The translations under genes were made by a program, and so were the position numbers. From Paenibacillus sp. LHD-38 (GTDB lineage: Bacteria; Bacillota; Bacilli; Paenibacillales; Paenibacillaceae), in assembly GCF_031157315.1 (NCBI RefSeq), contig NZ_JAVIFU010000033.1, positions 1-64,000 on the forward strand: a stretch of DNA of 64,000 nucleotides. The letters run 5' to 3'. The stretch's first letter is position 1; every line of letters begins with the position of its first letter. The notes beneath the pieces were generated by a model. It was not told the DNA's origin and did no database searches. It saw only the letters and a list, made by a program, of their open reading frames with translations. Positions 37,202 through 45,001 of the stretch are shown here, piece by piece.

Positions 37202-37327
37202 ATGATGATGAAAAAACAACGTATTCTTAGGGTACTCGGCATCATTGTAATCGCCATGTTTTTTCGACATCCTGCAGCTCTTTCCGGAGCGGCAGGATGT
37301 TTTCTGTTTAAAGGACCGAAAAGCTGA
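37202..37327 (+). pseudogene. Truncated 5' end of a transporter gene (signal/membrane segment stub)
   Basis: An excellent ribosome-binding site (AGGAGGG, 37192-37198) precedes three successive ATG codons and a reading frame MMMKKQRILRVLGIIVIAMFF that looks like a signal peptide or first membrane helix. After about 20 codons it runs into the terminator hairpin at 37268 and ends at 37327 after 41 codons. The parsimonious reading is that a substrate-binding-protein or permease gene of the ykkC operon was deleted internally, joining its start to the operon terminator. A genuine small membrane protein is the alternative. Confidence 0.55.
37268..37309 (+). terminator. Terminator of the ykkC operon remnant
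   Basis: ACATCCTGC with inner GCTC/GAGC pairs with GCAGGATGT and is followed by TTTCTGTTT. Downstream to 37490 no recognisable gene is present. Confidence 0.75.
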
Positions 37328-37490
37328 ATGCGGGGTGCGTTACGAAATGAATATTTTCCGCATGCAAGCAAAAGGGAGAAATGGGGAATGCTGAAAATGG
37401 ATAATAAGGAAGCGGAAACGCGGGGGCTTAGTGAGTGTTCGGCGGCCTTTTCAAAAAGAGATGGAACGTTTGGCTAGAACTGTAATCCGT

Positions 37491-37520
37491 GCATAAGAAT
37501 TTGGGAGCGGATGAATACTA
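37491..37520 (+). promoter_or_regulatory. Sigma-G promoter of spoVT
   Basis: GCATA (37491-37495), 18 bp, AATACTA (37514-37520) has one mismatch from GHATR-N18-CATNHTA. spoVT is a sigma-G gene in B. subtilis. Confidence 0.6.
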
Positions 37521-37623
37521 TGGTCAGATTCAAAATCTTTTGAAGGATGTTTCTTCTTCGTTATAAACAAGCTGCAAGAATCCAGTCGATTCAAAATCCT
37601 CTAGGAAAGCGGGGCAACAAGAA

Positions 37624-38166
37624 ATGAAAGCAACTGGAATTGTACGTCGCATCGATGATCTCGGGCGTGTGGTGATTCCGAAGGAGATCCGCCGTACACT
37701 GCGTATTCGCGAGGGTGACCCTCTAGAAATATTTGTAGATCGTGATGGCGAAGTTATTTTGAAAAAATATTCTCCTATCGGCGAGCTTGGCGACTTTGCG
37801 AAAGAATATGCGGAGTCGTTATTTGAGGGCACAAACCACATTACATTGATCACGGACCGGGATACCATAATCGCTGTTGCAGGTGCCTCCAAGAAAGAAC
37901 TGCTTGATAAACAGGTGGGTTCCGTGCTGGAGAGCTGTATGGAAAACCGTAAGACGCAGGCTGAAGCAAACGGCGGGGCTTTCGAGATCGTGAAGGATAC
38001 GCAGGAAACGTACAGCTCCTTCGTTATTGCCCCGATCATCGCAGGCGGTGATCCGATAGGTACGGTCGTTCTGCTTAGCAAGGACGAATCTGTAAAAATG
38101 GCGAATATGGAAACGAAAATGGCAGAAACGGCTGCTGGCTTTTTGGCTAAGCAGATGGAGCAGTAG
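37624..38166 (+). CDS. spoVT: Stage V sporulation protein T
   Basis: The 180-residue forespore regulator has an AbrB-like DNA-binding domain (about 1-50, MKATGIVRRIDDLGRVVIPK, RRTLRIREGDPLEIFVD) and a C-terminal GAF-like domain (about 55-178) for ligand sensing and tetramer formation. SpoVT tunes sigma-G-dependent gene expression in the developing spore. Its domain is a paralogue of the abrB product encoded 28 kb upstream. The site AAAGCGGGG precedes the ATG, and a sigma-G type promoter lies 100 bp upstream. Confidence 0.96.
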   Translation: MKATGIVRRIDDLGRVVIPKEIRRTLRIREGDPLEIFVDRDGEVILKKYSPIGELGDFAKEYAESLFEGTNHITLITDRDTIIAVAGASKKELLDKQVGSVLESCMENRKTQAEANGGAFEIVKDTQETYSSFVIAPIIAGGDPIGTVVLLSKDESVKMANMETKMAETAAGFLAKQMEQ

Positions 38167-38223
38167 CAGCGCGGTTACTTAGCTGCAGGCAAAACTTAAA
38201 AAAGCAGAAAAAAGGAAAATGAC

Positions 38224-38266
38224 AGCTTCTTTGATCGAGAGAAATCTCGATTGGGGAAGCTTTTTC
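38224..38266 (+). terminator. spoVT terminator
   Basis: AGCTTC and ATCGAGA pair with TCTCGAT and GAAGCT across a small internal loop, followed by TTTTT. Confidence 0.8.
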
Positions 38267-38332
38267 AACGTTTGCGATTGTGAGGTATAATAGATACCAA
38301 TATCAATCGAGGGATAGGCAGGAGTGTGGGGA

Positions 38333-40093
38333 ATGAACCGCAAGCCGGGGAAAAGAGGTCATTCAGCGGAGACGGTGAAAACGGTGGATTTGCCTACTGA
38401 GGGCCGGGTTCAGGTTGCGCGCAGCTCGAAGCGGTTTTTGACAAATGGCGTTGTGTTAATGGCTGGCGCGGCATTATTGTCTAAGCTTATCGGCGTTTTT
38501 CAAAAAATCCCGCTGCAAAATCTGGCGGGGGACCGCGTGTTTGGCATATACAATGCGGTATATCCGTTTTATCAGCTGGCTGCAGTGCTCGCAACCGCAG
38601 GCCTGCCGACAGCCGTATCGCTGCTCATTGCTGAAAGGCTGCGCAAGGGAGATGATCCGGAAGGCGTCAGGCGAACGTTATACGGTGCGCTGCTGCTGCT
38701 GGGAGTAACGGGCATTGCTGCTTTTGGTTTCATGTGGTCTGCGGCAGACCGAGCGGCCGGCTGGATCGGAGATTCTGAGACCGCTGCCGCTATACGCTCC
38801 GTTTCGTTCGCGCTGCTATTGGCTCCGCTTGTTGCCGCGCTGAGAGGGTATACGCAAGGGCTCGGAAAAATGGGATTATCAGCTGCTTCGCAGGTTGCGG
38901 AGCAAATGATTCGCGTGGCTGTAATGCTCCTTGTCCTCGCTTTGGGCTGGTCGGCTGGCTGGGGGGAAGCTGATGTAGCGGCCGGAGTCATGAGCGGCTC
39001 GGCATTTGGGGCAGGCGCATCACTCCTTGTTCTCGCCTTTTATCTATGGCGGGGGCGCAGACGGGAGCGGCTTGCTCCTAAAGCAGGCATGCTGCGGGCA
39101 GAGATGAAGAAGCTTGCTGCGATCGCGCTGCCTGTTGCGCTTGGAGCGGTGGTTGTTCCTGTACTTGGCGTTGTGGATGCTTTTATGGTGCCGAGGCTGC
39201 TGCAGGCCGGAGGGGCATCGGAAGATGAGTCCTTGGCATTGTTCGGGATATATAGCCGGGCGCAGCCGCTTGTACAGCTCGTTGTCATGGTTGCCGGGGC
39301 AGCAGCGGCAGCGCTCGTCCCGGGCTTAGTGCTTGCTAGAATGCGGGGGGCATACGGACAACTGCGGGTGCAGCTGGCTTTTGTCGAAAGAACAGCATGG
39401 GCGATTGGAGCGGCGGCAGCTATTGGATTAACGATGCTGGCTGAGCCGCTTAATATTATGCTGTACGAGAATTCGGCGGGTACATATGCTTTTGCGCTTG
39501 TTGGCTGTACCGCGCTCGCGGGATGTGTAAATGCCATTACTGCGCCTGTGCTTCAAGGGCTTGGGGCGGTGCGGATTCCAGCTGCGCTGCTGCTTGCGGC
39601 GGCTCTTCTCAAGGGTGTATTTAATGCCGTTTTGGTGCCTTTGTACGGCATTGAAGGCGCGGCTATCGCGGGTATAGCGGCATTAACGGCGGCAGCATTA
39701 CTCGGTACGGCCGCGGTCCGTTTTAAAGCGGCTGAAGCGGGGGCATCGCTCGCTGGCAGCTGGGGAGTGCGGCGGAGCGCGGGGGTGAAAAGACGCCGGC
39801 CGCTGCTCAGGAACGCGGCCGCAGGCACGGGCTTTGCGCTCGCGGTGATGGCCGCGGCGCTTGCTGTCGCCGAGCGGGCGATGGGCGCCGCGCTGGGCGG
39901 GCTGCCGCCTCGGGCGGCAGCAGCTGCGCTTGCGCTGACGTGCGTAGCCGTCGGCGCTTGCGCCTTTGGCGCCGCGGCTCTGCGCGGCGGCGCTTTAAGC
40001 GCGCGCGAATTGCGCGCGTTGCCGGGCGGCGGCGTGCTTGCCGCCCGGTTGCAGCGCTGGCGGCTTATGCCGCGGGCGCCGGAGGAGGGCTAG
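38333..40093 (+). CDS. yabM: MOP-superfamily polysaccharide/lipid flippase (YabM, SpoVB-like)
   Basis: The 586-residue protein has about 14 membrane segments and the SpoVB/MurJ-like start FLTNGVVLMAGAALLSKLIGVFQKIPL (split near residues 37-63) followed by LAGDRVFGIYNAVYPFYQLAAVLATAGLP. Family members flip lipid-linked cell-wall or spore-wall precursors. ATG 38333 follows AGGAGTG by 6 bp. It is longer than B. subtilis YabM (about 530); roughly the last 110 codons (from about 39770) are extremely GC-rich and Ala/Arg-rich, unlike the rest of the gene. It lies between spoVT and yabN as in B. subtilis. Confidence 0.9.
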   Translation: MNRKPGKRGHSAETVKTVDLPTEGRVQVARSSKRFLTNGVVLMAGAALLSKLIGVFQKIPLQNLAGDRVFGIYNAVYPFYQLAAVLATAGLPTAVSLLIAERLRKGDDPEGVRRTLYGALLLLGVTGIAAFGFMWSAADRAAGWIGDSETAAAIRSVSFALLLAPLVAALRGYTQGLGKMGLSAASQVAEQMIRVAVMLLVLALGWSAGWGEADVAAGVMSGSAFGAGASLLVLAFYLWRGRRRERLAPKAGMLRAEMKKLAAIALPVALGAVVVPVLGVVDAFMVPRLLQAGGASEDESLALFGIYSRAQPLVQLVVMVAGAAAAALVPGLVLARMRGAYGQLRVQLAFVERTAWAIGAAAAIGLTMLAEPLNIMLYENSAGTYAFALVGCTALAGCVNAITAPVLQGLGAVRIPAALLLAAALLKGVFNAVLVPLYGIEGAAIAGIAALTAAALLGTAAVRFKAAEAGASLAGSWGVRRSAGVKRRRPLLRNAAAGTGFALAVMAAALAVAERAMGAALGGLPPRAAAAALALTCVAVGACAFGAAALRGGALSARELRALPGGGVLAARLQRWRLMPRAPEEG

Positions 40094-40305
40094 CTCTGCA
40101 GCGGACTTTGCAGAGCGGCATCGCATGATTTCTTTTTGAACAAAAATAAAGTAATATTTGTCATGATGTACAGAATCGTATCGCATGTACGGAAAAAACT
40201 CGTCATTCGGCGCTCAACATCCTATTTTTGCAGTGGGCCGGCTACATGCGGCTTCAACTCAACCATGACCATAAATCCATATAATTTCAAGGAGGCTAAA
40301 AAAGG

Positions 40306-41799
40306 ATGGCAACCCCACATCTTACCGTCGTTGGTCTCGGTTCAGGCGATCCGGATCAATTGACGCTAGGCGTTTGGCGCAGGCTGCAAGCGGCAGAGCG
40401 CGTTTTTGTGCGCACCGCGCAGCATCCCGCCCTTTCCTTGCTGAATGAAAACGGCATTGCTTATAGCTCATTCGACGCGTTATACGAGCAGCATGATTCA
40501 TTTCCGGATGTGTATAAGGCAATCGCGGAGACATTGATCGCCGAAGCCAAAAGTATGGCTGCCGGCGACTCGGCTGCTGTTGTTTATGCTGTGCCTGGCC
40601 ACCCGATGGTAGCTGAACGTACTGTCCAGCTGCTGCGCGAGCAATGTCCGGAAGCGGGCATATCGCTGCAAATTATCGGGGGCGAGAGCTTCCTGGACCA
40701 AGCGTTCGTCAGTCTTGGCATTGATCCCATTGAAGGCTTTGCGCTGCTTGATGCCGCGGAGCTGCAGCCTTCTCTCTTGCAGCCGCAGCTGCATACGCTA
40801 ATTGGCCAAGTGTATGATACCTATACGGCATCCGATGTTAAGCTTGCGCTGATGGAGCGTTATCCCGACGATTACGAGGTTGTTGTCGGACATGCACTAG
40901 GCGTGGACTCTGAGCAGCAGATCCTTCGCGTCCCGCTTTATGAGCTTGACCGTACACCAGGCTATGGCAATCTGTCACTCATTTGGGTTCCGCGCTCGGA
41001 TGATGCGGCGCTTCGGAATCGCTCCTTCGAGCGATTGCATGAGATCGTATCCATCCTGCGCAGTCCTGAGGGCTGCCCGTGGGACCGCGAGCAGACGCAT
41101 CAGTCGATTCGCAAAAATTTTATCGAAGAGCTGTATGAAGCACTCGAAGCGATCGACAACGATGATCCCGACGGCATGCAGGAAGAATTTGGAGATGTTA
41201 TCCTTCAAGTGATGCTTCATAGCCAAATGGAAGAAGAGACAGGCGCATTTTCAGTCTATGATGTGATACAATCACTTAACGAGAAGCTTATTTTCCGCCA
41301 TCCGCATGTATTTGGAGAGCTGGACGCCAGCAATTCACAAGAAGCGCTGGTCAATTGGGAACAAATGAAGGCCGAGGAGAAACGGATGAAAGGGACTGAT
41401 GTGAGCCGCACATCAGTGCTTGATGGTATTCCGCCTGATCTGCCAGCCCTAATGAAAGCTTATAAACTTCAGAAAAAAGCAGCCAAGGTAGGCTTTGATT
41501 GGGACGAGCTTGATCCGGTGCTTAACAAGATTGAAGAGGAGCTCGCAGAGCTTCGCGAAGCGATTGCTTCACAGTCCGAAGAGGAGCAGGCTTCCGAGCT
41601 TGGTGATTTGCTGTTTGCGGTTGTTAATGCCTCTCGCTTCATCCATGCCGATCCGGAAGAGGCGCTTTCGCGTACGAACAAAAAATTCCGCAAAAGATTT
41701 GCGTATATTGAGGAGCAGCTTCGTATAAGTGGCAAGCAATTTGACCAGACTGATTTAACAGAAATGGATCATTGGTGGGAAGAGGCTAAGCGTCAATAA
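40306..41799 (+). CDS. yabN: MazG family nucleotide pyrophosphohydrolase with N-terminal methylase-like domain (YabN)
   Basis: The 497-residue protein fuses an N-terminal tetrapyrrole-methylase-like domain (about 1-225, LTVVGLGSGDPDQLTLGVWR, YAVPGHPMVAERT) to a MazG domain in two repeats (about 245-490, LRSPEGCPWDREQTHQSIR and EELYEALEAIDNDD, EFGDVILQVMLH with the acidic Mg-binding residues). MazG hydrolyses NTPs and dNTPs to monophosphates, cleaning damaged or excess nucleotides. AAGGAGG lies 10 bp upstream. The 212-bp gap before it contains a hairpin (AGCTCTGCA...TGCAGAGC) and no gene. Confidence 0.93.
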   Translation: MATPHLTVVGLGSGDPDQLTLGVWRRLQAAERVFVRTAQHPALSLLNENGIAYSSFDALYEQHDSFPDVYKAIAETLIAEAKSMAAGDSAAVVYAVPGHPMVAERTVQLLREQCPEAGISLQIIGGESFLDQAFVSLGIDPIEGFALLDAAELQPSLLQPQLHTLIGQVYDTYTASDVKLALMERYPDDYEVVVGHALGVDSEQQILRVPLYELDRTPGYGNLSLIWVPRSDDAALRNRSFERLHEIVSILRSPEGCPWDREQTHQSIRKNFIEELYEALEAIDNDDPDGMQEEFGDVILQVMLHSQMEEETGAFSVYDVIQSLNEKLIFRHPHVFGELDASNSQEALVNWEQMKAEEKRMKGTDVSRTSVLDGIPPDLPALMKAYKLQKKAAKVGFDWDELDPVLNKIEEELAELREAIASQSEEEQASELGDLLFAVVNASRFIHADPEEALSRTNKKFRKRFAYIEEQLRISGKQFDQTDLTEMDHWWEEAKRQ

Positions 41800-41982
41800 T
41801 CGTTTTCATTTCGTCATGAATCGCCTTTATTCCGCACCAATCGCAAAAAAATTTCAAATAGCGGCAGGATTTAATTGCTACCAGGCAGAATAAGTATTCT
41901 TCGTGAGAGTAAGCATTTGAAGCAACGGCGGCGCTTTAAGCGTCGACCAAAAATAATGGTAAACAATTAGGAGGATTTTATA

Positions 41983-42255
41983 ATGAACAAAACAGACTTG
42001 ATCAACAACATTGCAGAAAAAAGCGGTTTGACTAAACGTGACGTAGAAGCAGTACTTAACGGTTTCTTGGGCGAAGTAACAGATGCACTTGCAGGCGGCG
42101 ACAAAGTACAATTGATCGGCTTCGGTACTTTCGAAACTCGCAAACGTGCTGGACGCACGGGCCGCAACCCGCAAACAGGCGCTCCAATCGAAATCTCGGA
42201 AGCAAAAGTTCCTGCTTTCAAAGCAGGCAACAAGTTGAAAGAAGCTATCCAATAA
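41983..42255 (+). CDS. hbs: HU family DNA-binding protein
   Basis: The 90-residue nucleoid protein is a typical HU: MNKTDLINNIAEKSGLTKRD, then GFGTFETRKRAGRTGRNPQTG with the DNA-inserting proline of the beta-arm, ending VPAFKAGNKLKEAIQ. It bends and compacts DNA as a homodimer. TTAGGAGG lies 9 bp before the ATG. Codon use is strongly biased toward common codons, as for an abundant protein. In B. subtilis hbs lies elsewhere, so this placement between yabN and rqcP is a lineage difference. Confidence 0.95.
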   Translation: MNKTDLINNIAEKSGLTKRDVEAVLNGFLGEVTDALAGGDKVQLIGFGTFETRKRAGRTGRNPQTGAPIEISEAKVPAFKAGNKLKEAIQ

Positions 42256-42258
42256 TTT

Positions 42259-42543
42259 ATGCGATTAGATAAATTTCTTAAGGTATCCCGGCTGATCAAA
42301 CGCCGTACCGTTGCGAAGGATGTTTCCGAGCAAGGACGCGTATGGATCAATGGCCGCGAAGCGAAAGCTAGCAGCGCCGTAAAAGTCGGAGATGAGCTCC
42401 AAATCCAATACGGTCAAAAAATCGTAACCGTACGCGTTGAGCGAATTGCGGAGACGACACGTAAGGATGAAGCCGGAGAGCTGTATACCTTGGTGAAAGA
42501 AGAACAACGCCAGCGCGAGAATTCACTCGACTGGGAACAATAG
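42259..42543 (+). CDS. rqcP: Ribosome quality control protein RqcP (YabO)
   Basis: The 94-residue S4-domain protein (MRLDKFLKVSRLIKRRTVAK, GRVWINGREAKASSAVKVGD) stabilises the peptidyl-tRNA during alanine-tail synthesis by RqcH on obstructed 50S subunits. It begins three bases after the hbs stop with no good ribosome-binding site, suggesting translational coupling to hbs. The C-terminal tail is charged. Terminator follows. Confidence 0.93.
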   Translation: MRLDKFLKVSRLIKRRTVAKDVSEQGRVWINGREAKASSAVKVGDELQIQYGQKIVTVRVERIAETTRKDEAGELYTLVKEEQRQRENSLDWEQ

Positions 42544-42555
42544 CAATAACAACGA

Positions 42556-42597
42556 GGCTGCTTACAAGCATAAAAACTTGTAGGCGGCTTTTTTGTT
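42556..42597 (+). terminator. hbs-rqcP terminator
   Basis: GCTGCTTACAAG ... CTTGTAGGCGGC pair (G-U pairs included) and are followed by TTTTTTG. Confidence 0.8.
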
Positions 42598-42610
42598 TGG
42601 CTCAGGGTTT

Positions 42611-42659
42611 GAAAACGCCGGCTTTTGCCACAGATGACGGCGACAGCCGTTTATGCTTG
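42611..42659 (+). repeat. 48-bp intergenic repeat, copy B
   Basis: Begins GAAAACG, holds CGGC-gaca-GCCG, and ends TTTATGCTTG (49 bp). A further TTTACGCTTG lies 14 bp downstream at 42673-42682. It is 77 bp before the membrane-protein gene at 42737. Confidence 0.6.
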
Positions 42660-42736
42660 TATATAAAATTTGTTTACGCTTGAAATTTAATGTTTCAATA
42701 TCGTGATTTTGGTTTATTTATTCGGAGGACTAATCT

Positions 42737-43480
42737 ATGAATCATCTGCAGCTTCCCATTCCCGAATATCGGCGGAAGGGCTTTTCCTTGCTTAAACATG
42801 CGGTAACTCTTTTCTTTAAAAACGGTCTGCCTCTTCTGTTCATCGTAGCCATTATGGCTGTTCCGGTCGAGGCAATCAAAAATTACTATTTTTTTGAACC
42901 GTCGGACAGCGAAATCTTTTTTCCGAGCAGCCGGATGGATAACCTTGTTTATTTATTGTTTCTAAGCGCAATAACGCCAATGGTCATACACTTCATCCTA
43001 GGTCGGATGAATGCGTCAACCGCCGGTCTAAAAGCATCCCTGCTCTGGGGGTTGCGGAAATGGCCGCGAATGATCGTTTACAGTTTTTTGAATGGAGCCA
43101 TTGTTGCTGCGGGAATTGTGATGTTTGTCGTTCCGGGCTTGTTATTCGCGGTTTGGCTTATGCTGCTGCCGGTCATTGTTTCCGTTATGGATACGTCAAG
43201 GATCAATCCGCTGACGGTCTGCCGCGAATTGGCACGCAGGCGTTACTTTAAATTTGTCTTGTATGCAGTAGGAGGTTACGCTGCGTTTGCAGTGCTTTTT
43301 TTCATTCTGATTGCATTATTTTCCTTCATGTCGAGTGATTCTTGGATAACAGCTACGCTATTCGATTTATGCTTTGATTGGCTCATTCAGCTGATATCAA
43401 TCGTGATGCTGTTAGTTTTTCTACAGGTGAAGACGGAAGTGAACGAGCAGGCACCAGACTCTATTAATCAAGCGGAATAG
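42737..43480 (+). CDS. Hypothetical integral membrane protein
   Basis: The 247-residue protein has about six hydrophobic segments (near residues 32-48, 70-90, 113-145, 165-195 and 212-230), separated by short loops. The loop PLTVCRELARRRYFKFV is basic and probably cytoplasmic. It ends in a short acidic tail. I do not recognise the family, though the layout resembles YciC/DUF-type membrane proteins with paired helices. CGGAGG lies 10 bp before the ATG. It stands between rqcP and yabP, where B. subtilis has no such gene. Function unknown. Confidence 0.8.
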   Translation: MNHLQLPIPEYRRKGFSLLKHAVTLFFKNGLPLLFIVAIMAVPVEAIKNYYFFEPSDSEIFFPSSRMDNLVYLLFLSAITPMVIHFILGRMNASTAGLKASLLWGLRKWPRMIVYSFLNGAIVAAGIVMFVVPGLLFAVWLMLLPVIVSVMDTSRINPLTVCRELARRRYFKFVLYAVGGYAAFAVLFFILIALFSFMSSDSWITATLFDLCFDWLIQLISIVMLLVFLQVKTEVNEQAPDSINQAE

Positions 43481-43567
43481 TTCTAAATCTCGTCCCCGCC
43501 CCATAAGCTAGTCTTAAAATATAAGGCAGGATAAGCTTATCGCTTATCGATCTCTTATATTAATAGC

Positions 43568-43615
43568 GAAACGTATGCTGCGCCGCCGCAGGTCGGCGAT
43601 AGCCGTTACGCCTAG
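43568..43615 (+). repeat. 48-bp intergenic repeat, copy C
   Basis: Begins GAAACG, holds CGGC-gata-GCCG, and ends GTTACGCCTAG. It stops 28 bp before the yabP start codon. Confidence 0.6.
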
Positions 43616-43643
43616 ACATGTTAACGAAGCGGAGGACGAGTCT

Positions 43644-43931
43644 ATGGTTGACCAAGGCAAGGGGCAGAAGCGTCAGGAAGTCAAAATGCTAAATCGCAAG
43701 CTGCTGGAGCTTACCGGTGTCGTAAACGTGGAGAGCTTCGACAGCGAGGAGTTTTTACTCGAGACAGAGCTTGGTTACCTGGCGGTAAAGGGCCAAAATT
43801 TGCATATGAAGCATCTTAGCCTTGAACAAGGAATGGTCGCAATTGAGGGGCTTGTCCATTCGCTCGCCTATATGGACAGCAATAATGCCTCTTCTAAATC
43901 AAAAGGGCTGTTCGGGAAACTGTTTAAGTGA
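43644..43931 (+). CDS. yabP: Sporulation protein YabP
   Basis: The 95-residue protein has the YabP/YqfC family core (NRKLLELTGVVNVESFDSEE, FLLETELGYLAVKGQNLHM, KHLSLEQGMVAIEG), a small all-beta fold. It is a sigma-E-dependent mother-cell protein needed with yabQ in B. subtilis spore formation. ATG 43644 lies 8 bp after CGGAGG; an in-frame start at 43575 would fall inside repeat C. Its stop overlaps the yabQ start by 4 bp. Confidence 0.93.
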   Translation: MVDQGKGQKRQEVKMLNRKLLELTGVVNVESFDSEEFLLETELGYLAVKGQNLHMKHLSLEQGMVAIEGLVHSLAYMDSNNASSKSKGLFGKLFK

Positions 43932-44536
43932 CACTGGGCATGCAGTGGTTGACGATGGCAGTCATGCTGCTGTCGGGCCTTGGCATGGGAACGGTATTCG
44001 ACGGCTACCGGGTCGTGACGAATGAGCTCAAGTTCCCGCGCTGGTGGATTCCCGTGCTTGACGTCATCTATTGGATGGCGGCGGCGCTAGTCGTCTTTCG
44101 GGTGTTGTACGCCAGCAACAATGGCGAGGTGCGGGCGTACGTTTTTATCGGACTGGCTATTGGCATCGTAATTTATTATTTTTTGTTTAGCAGAATGGTA
44201 ATCGCAACCGTCAAATGGCTTATTGGGGCGGTGCGGAAGCTAATTACCTTCATTTTGAAATGTTTGGAAATTCTGATTGTGAAGCCGTTGTTGTTAATCT
44301 ACAAAATGGTCCTTGTTATTTTGGCATTTGGGTCCGCACTCACTATTTTCATATTTAAAATTGTGATACAATTAGTCCGTCCGTTTTGGAAATTGTTTGT
44401 TTGGATGGTAAGACCAGTAACTCGCCCGCTTGGGCGCTGGTTGTCGCGTTTCGCATCCAAATGGCAGTTGGCCGAGAGGTTCAGCAAAATGGGACAACTA
44501 ATCGCTCGATTGTGGAGCAAATGGTTTAGGAGGTAA
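43928..44536 (+). CDS. yabQ: Spore cortex biosynthesis protein YabQ
   Basis: The 202-residue membrane protein has about five hydrophobic segments. Two lie in the YabQ core (about 5-25 and 38-60), separated by GMGTVFDGYRV. It then runs through a third (about 72-95) and a hydrophobic C-terminal part ending in a basic tail (SRFASKWQLAERFSK). YabQ is made in the mother cell, localises around the forespore, and is required for cortex formation. The start is GTG 43928, overlapping the yabP stop (GTGA), which implies coupling. Confidence 0.92.
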   Translation: MTLGMQWLTMAVMLLSGLGMGTVFDGYRVVTNELKFPRWWIPVLDVIYWMAAALVVFRVLYASNNGEVRAYVFIGLAIGIVIYYFLFSRMVIATVKWLIGAVRKLITFILKCLEILIVKPLLLIYKMVLVILAFGSALTIFIFKIVIQLVRPFWKLFVWMVRPVTRPLGRWLSRFASKWQLAERFSKMGQLIARLWSKWFRR

Positions 44537-44544
44537 CACCGCTC

Positions 44545-44853
44545 ATGGCAGCAGCAGTTGATAATAAGGCGCCAGGGAATGCTGGCACAAAACGCCGGTT
44601 TAAACTTTGGATGATGTTCATCGTGCTATTTATGGGTTGGGCGGCGTATACGATCTTTGGCCAAATGCAGCAGAAGAATGCTACCGGCGTAAAGCTAACT
44701 ACAATCCAAGGGAAGATTGAAACTTCTACCAAAGAAACCGAAGCGCTCAAACGTCAAATTGAACGTTTAAACGACCCGGAATATATCGAACAACTAGCAA
44801 CTAAAGAGCAGGGCATGGTTAAGAAGGGCGAGCAGCAGATTTTCAGTGATTAA
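44545..44853 (+). CDS. divIC: Cell division protein DivIC (FtsB family)
   Basis: The 102-residue bitopic protein has a basic cytoplasmic N-terminus (about 1-26), one membrane helix (about 27-45, LWMMFIVLFMGWAAYTIFG), then an extracellular coiled coil (about 50-80, TIQGKIETSTKETEALKRQ) ending in the family motif NDPEYIEQLATKEQGMVKKGE. It joins DivIB and FtsL in the septal divisome. TAGGAGG precedes the ATG. Confidence 0.94.
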   Translation: MAAAVDNKAPGNAGTKRRFKLWMMFIVLFMGWAAYTIFGQMQQKNATGVKLTTIQGKIETSTKETEALKRQIERLNDPEYIEQLATKEQGMVKKGEQQIFSD

Positions 44854-44881
44854 ATAGGGCTTCAAATCGGGTGAACGTCTG

Positions 44882-44911
44882 TTGACCTTACTTGAACGGT
44901 TCGGTTATAAT
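44882..44911 (+). promoter_or_regulatory. Sigma-A promoter of yabR
   Basis: TTGACC (44882-44887), 18-bp spacer, TATAAT (44906-44911), about 90 bp before the yabR start. Confidence 0.65.
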
Positions 44912-45001
44912 CACGTTAATAGCGTTTTCGCAAAACTTTTAGCATATGCTTATGAATTCAGTTTTGCTTCGCATAACTTTTAGGGAGGAACATTTTATTT
45001 T

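Noticed and set aside
37328-37477. A 49-codon open frame (MRGALRNEYF...) before spoVT
   Set aside because: No ribosome-binding site at its ATG, no recognisable family, and it lies in a region of apparent decay after the ykkC operon.
40094-40125. GC-rich hairpin AGCTCTGCA...TGCAGAGC after yabM as a terminator
   Set aside because: It lacks a T tract; its terminator role is not supported, so it is only mentioned under yabN.
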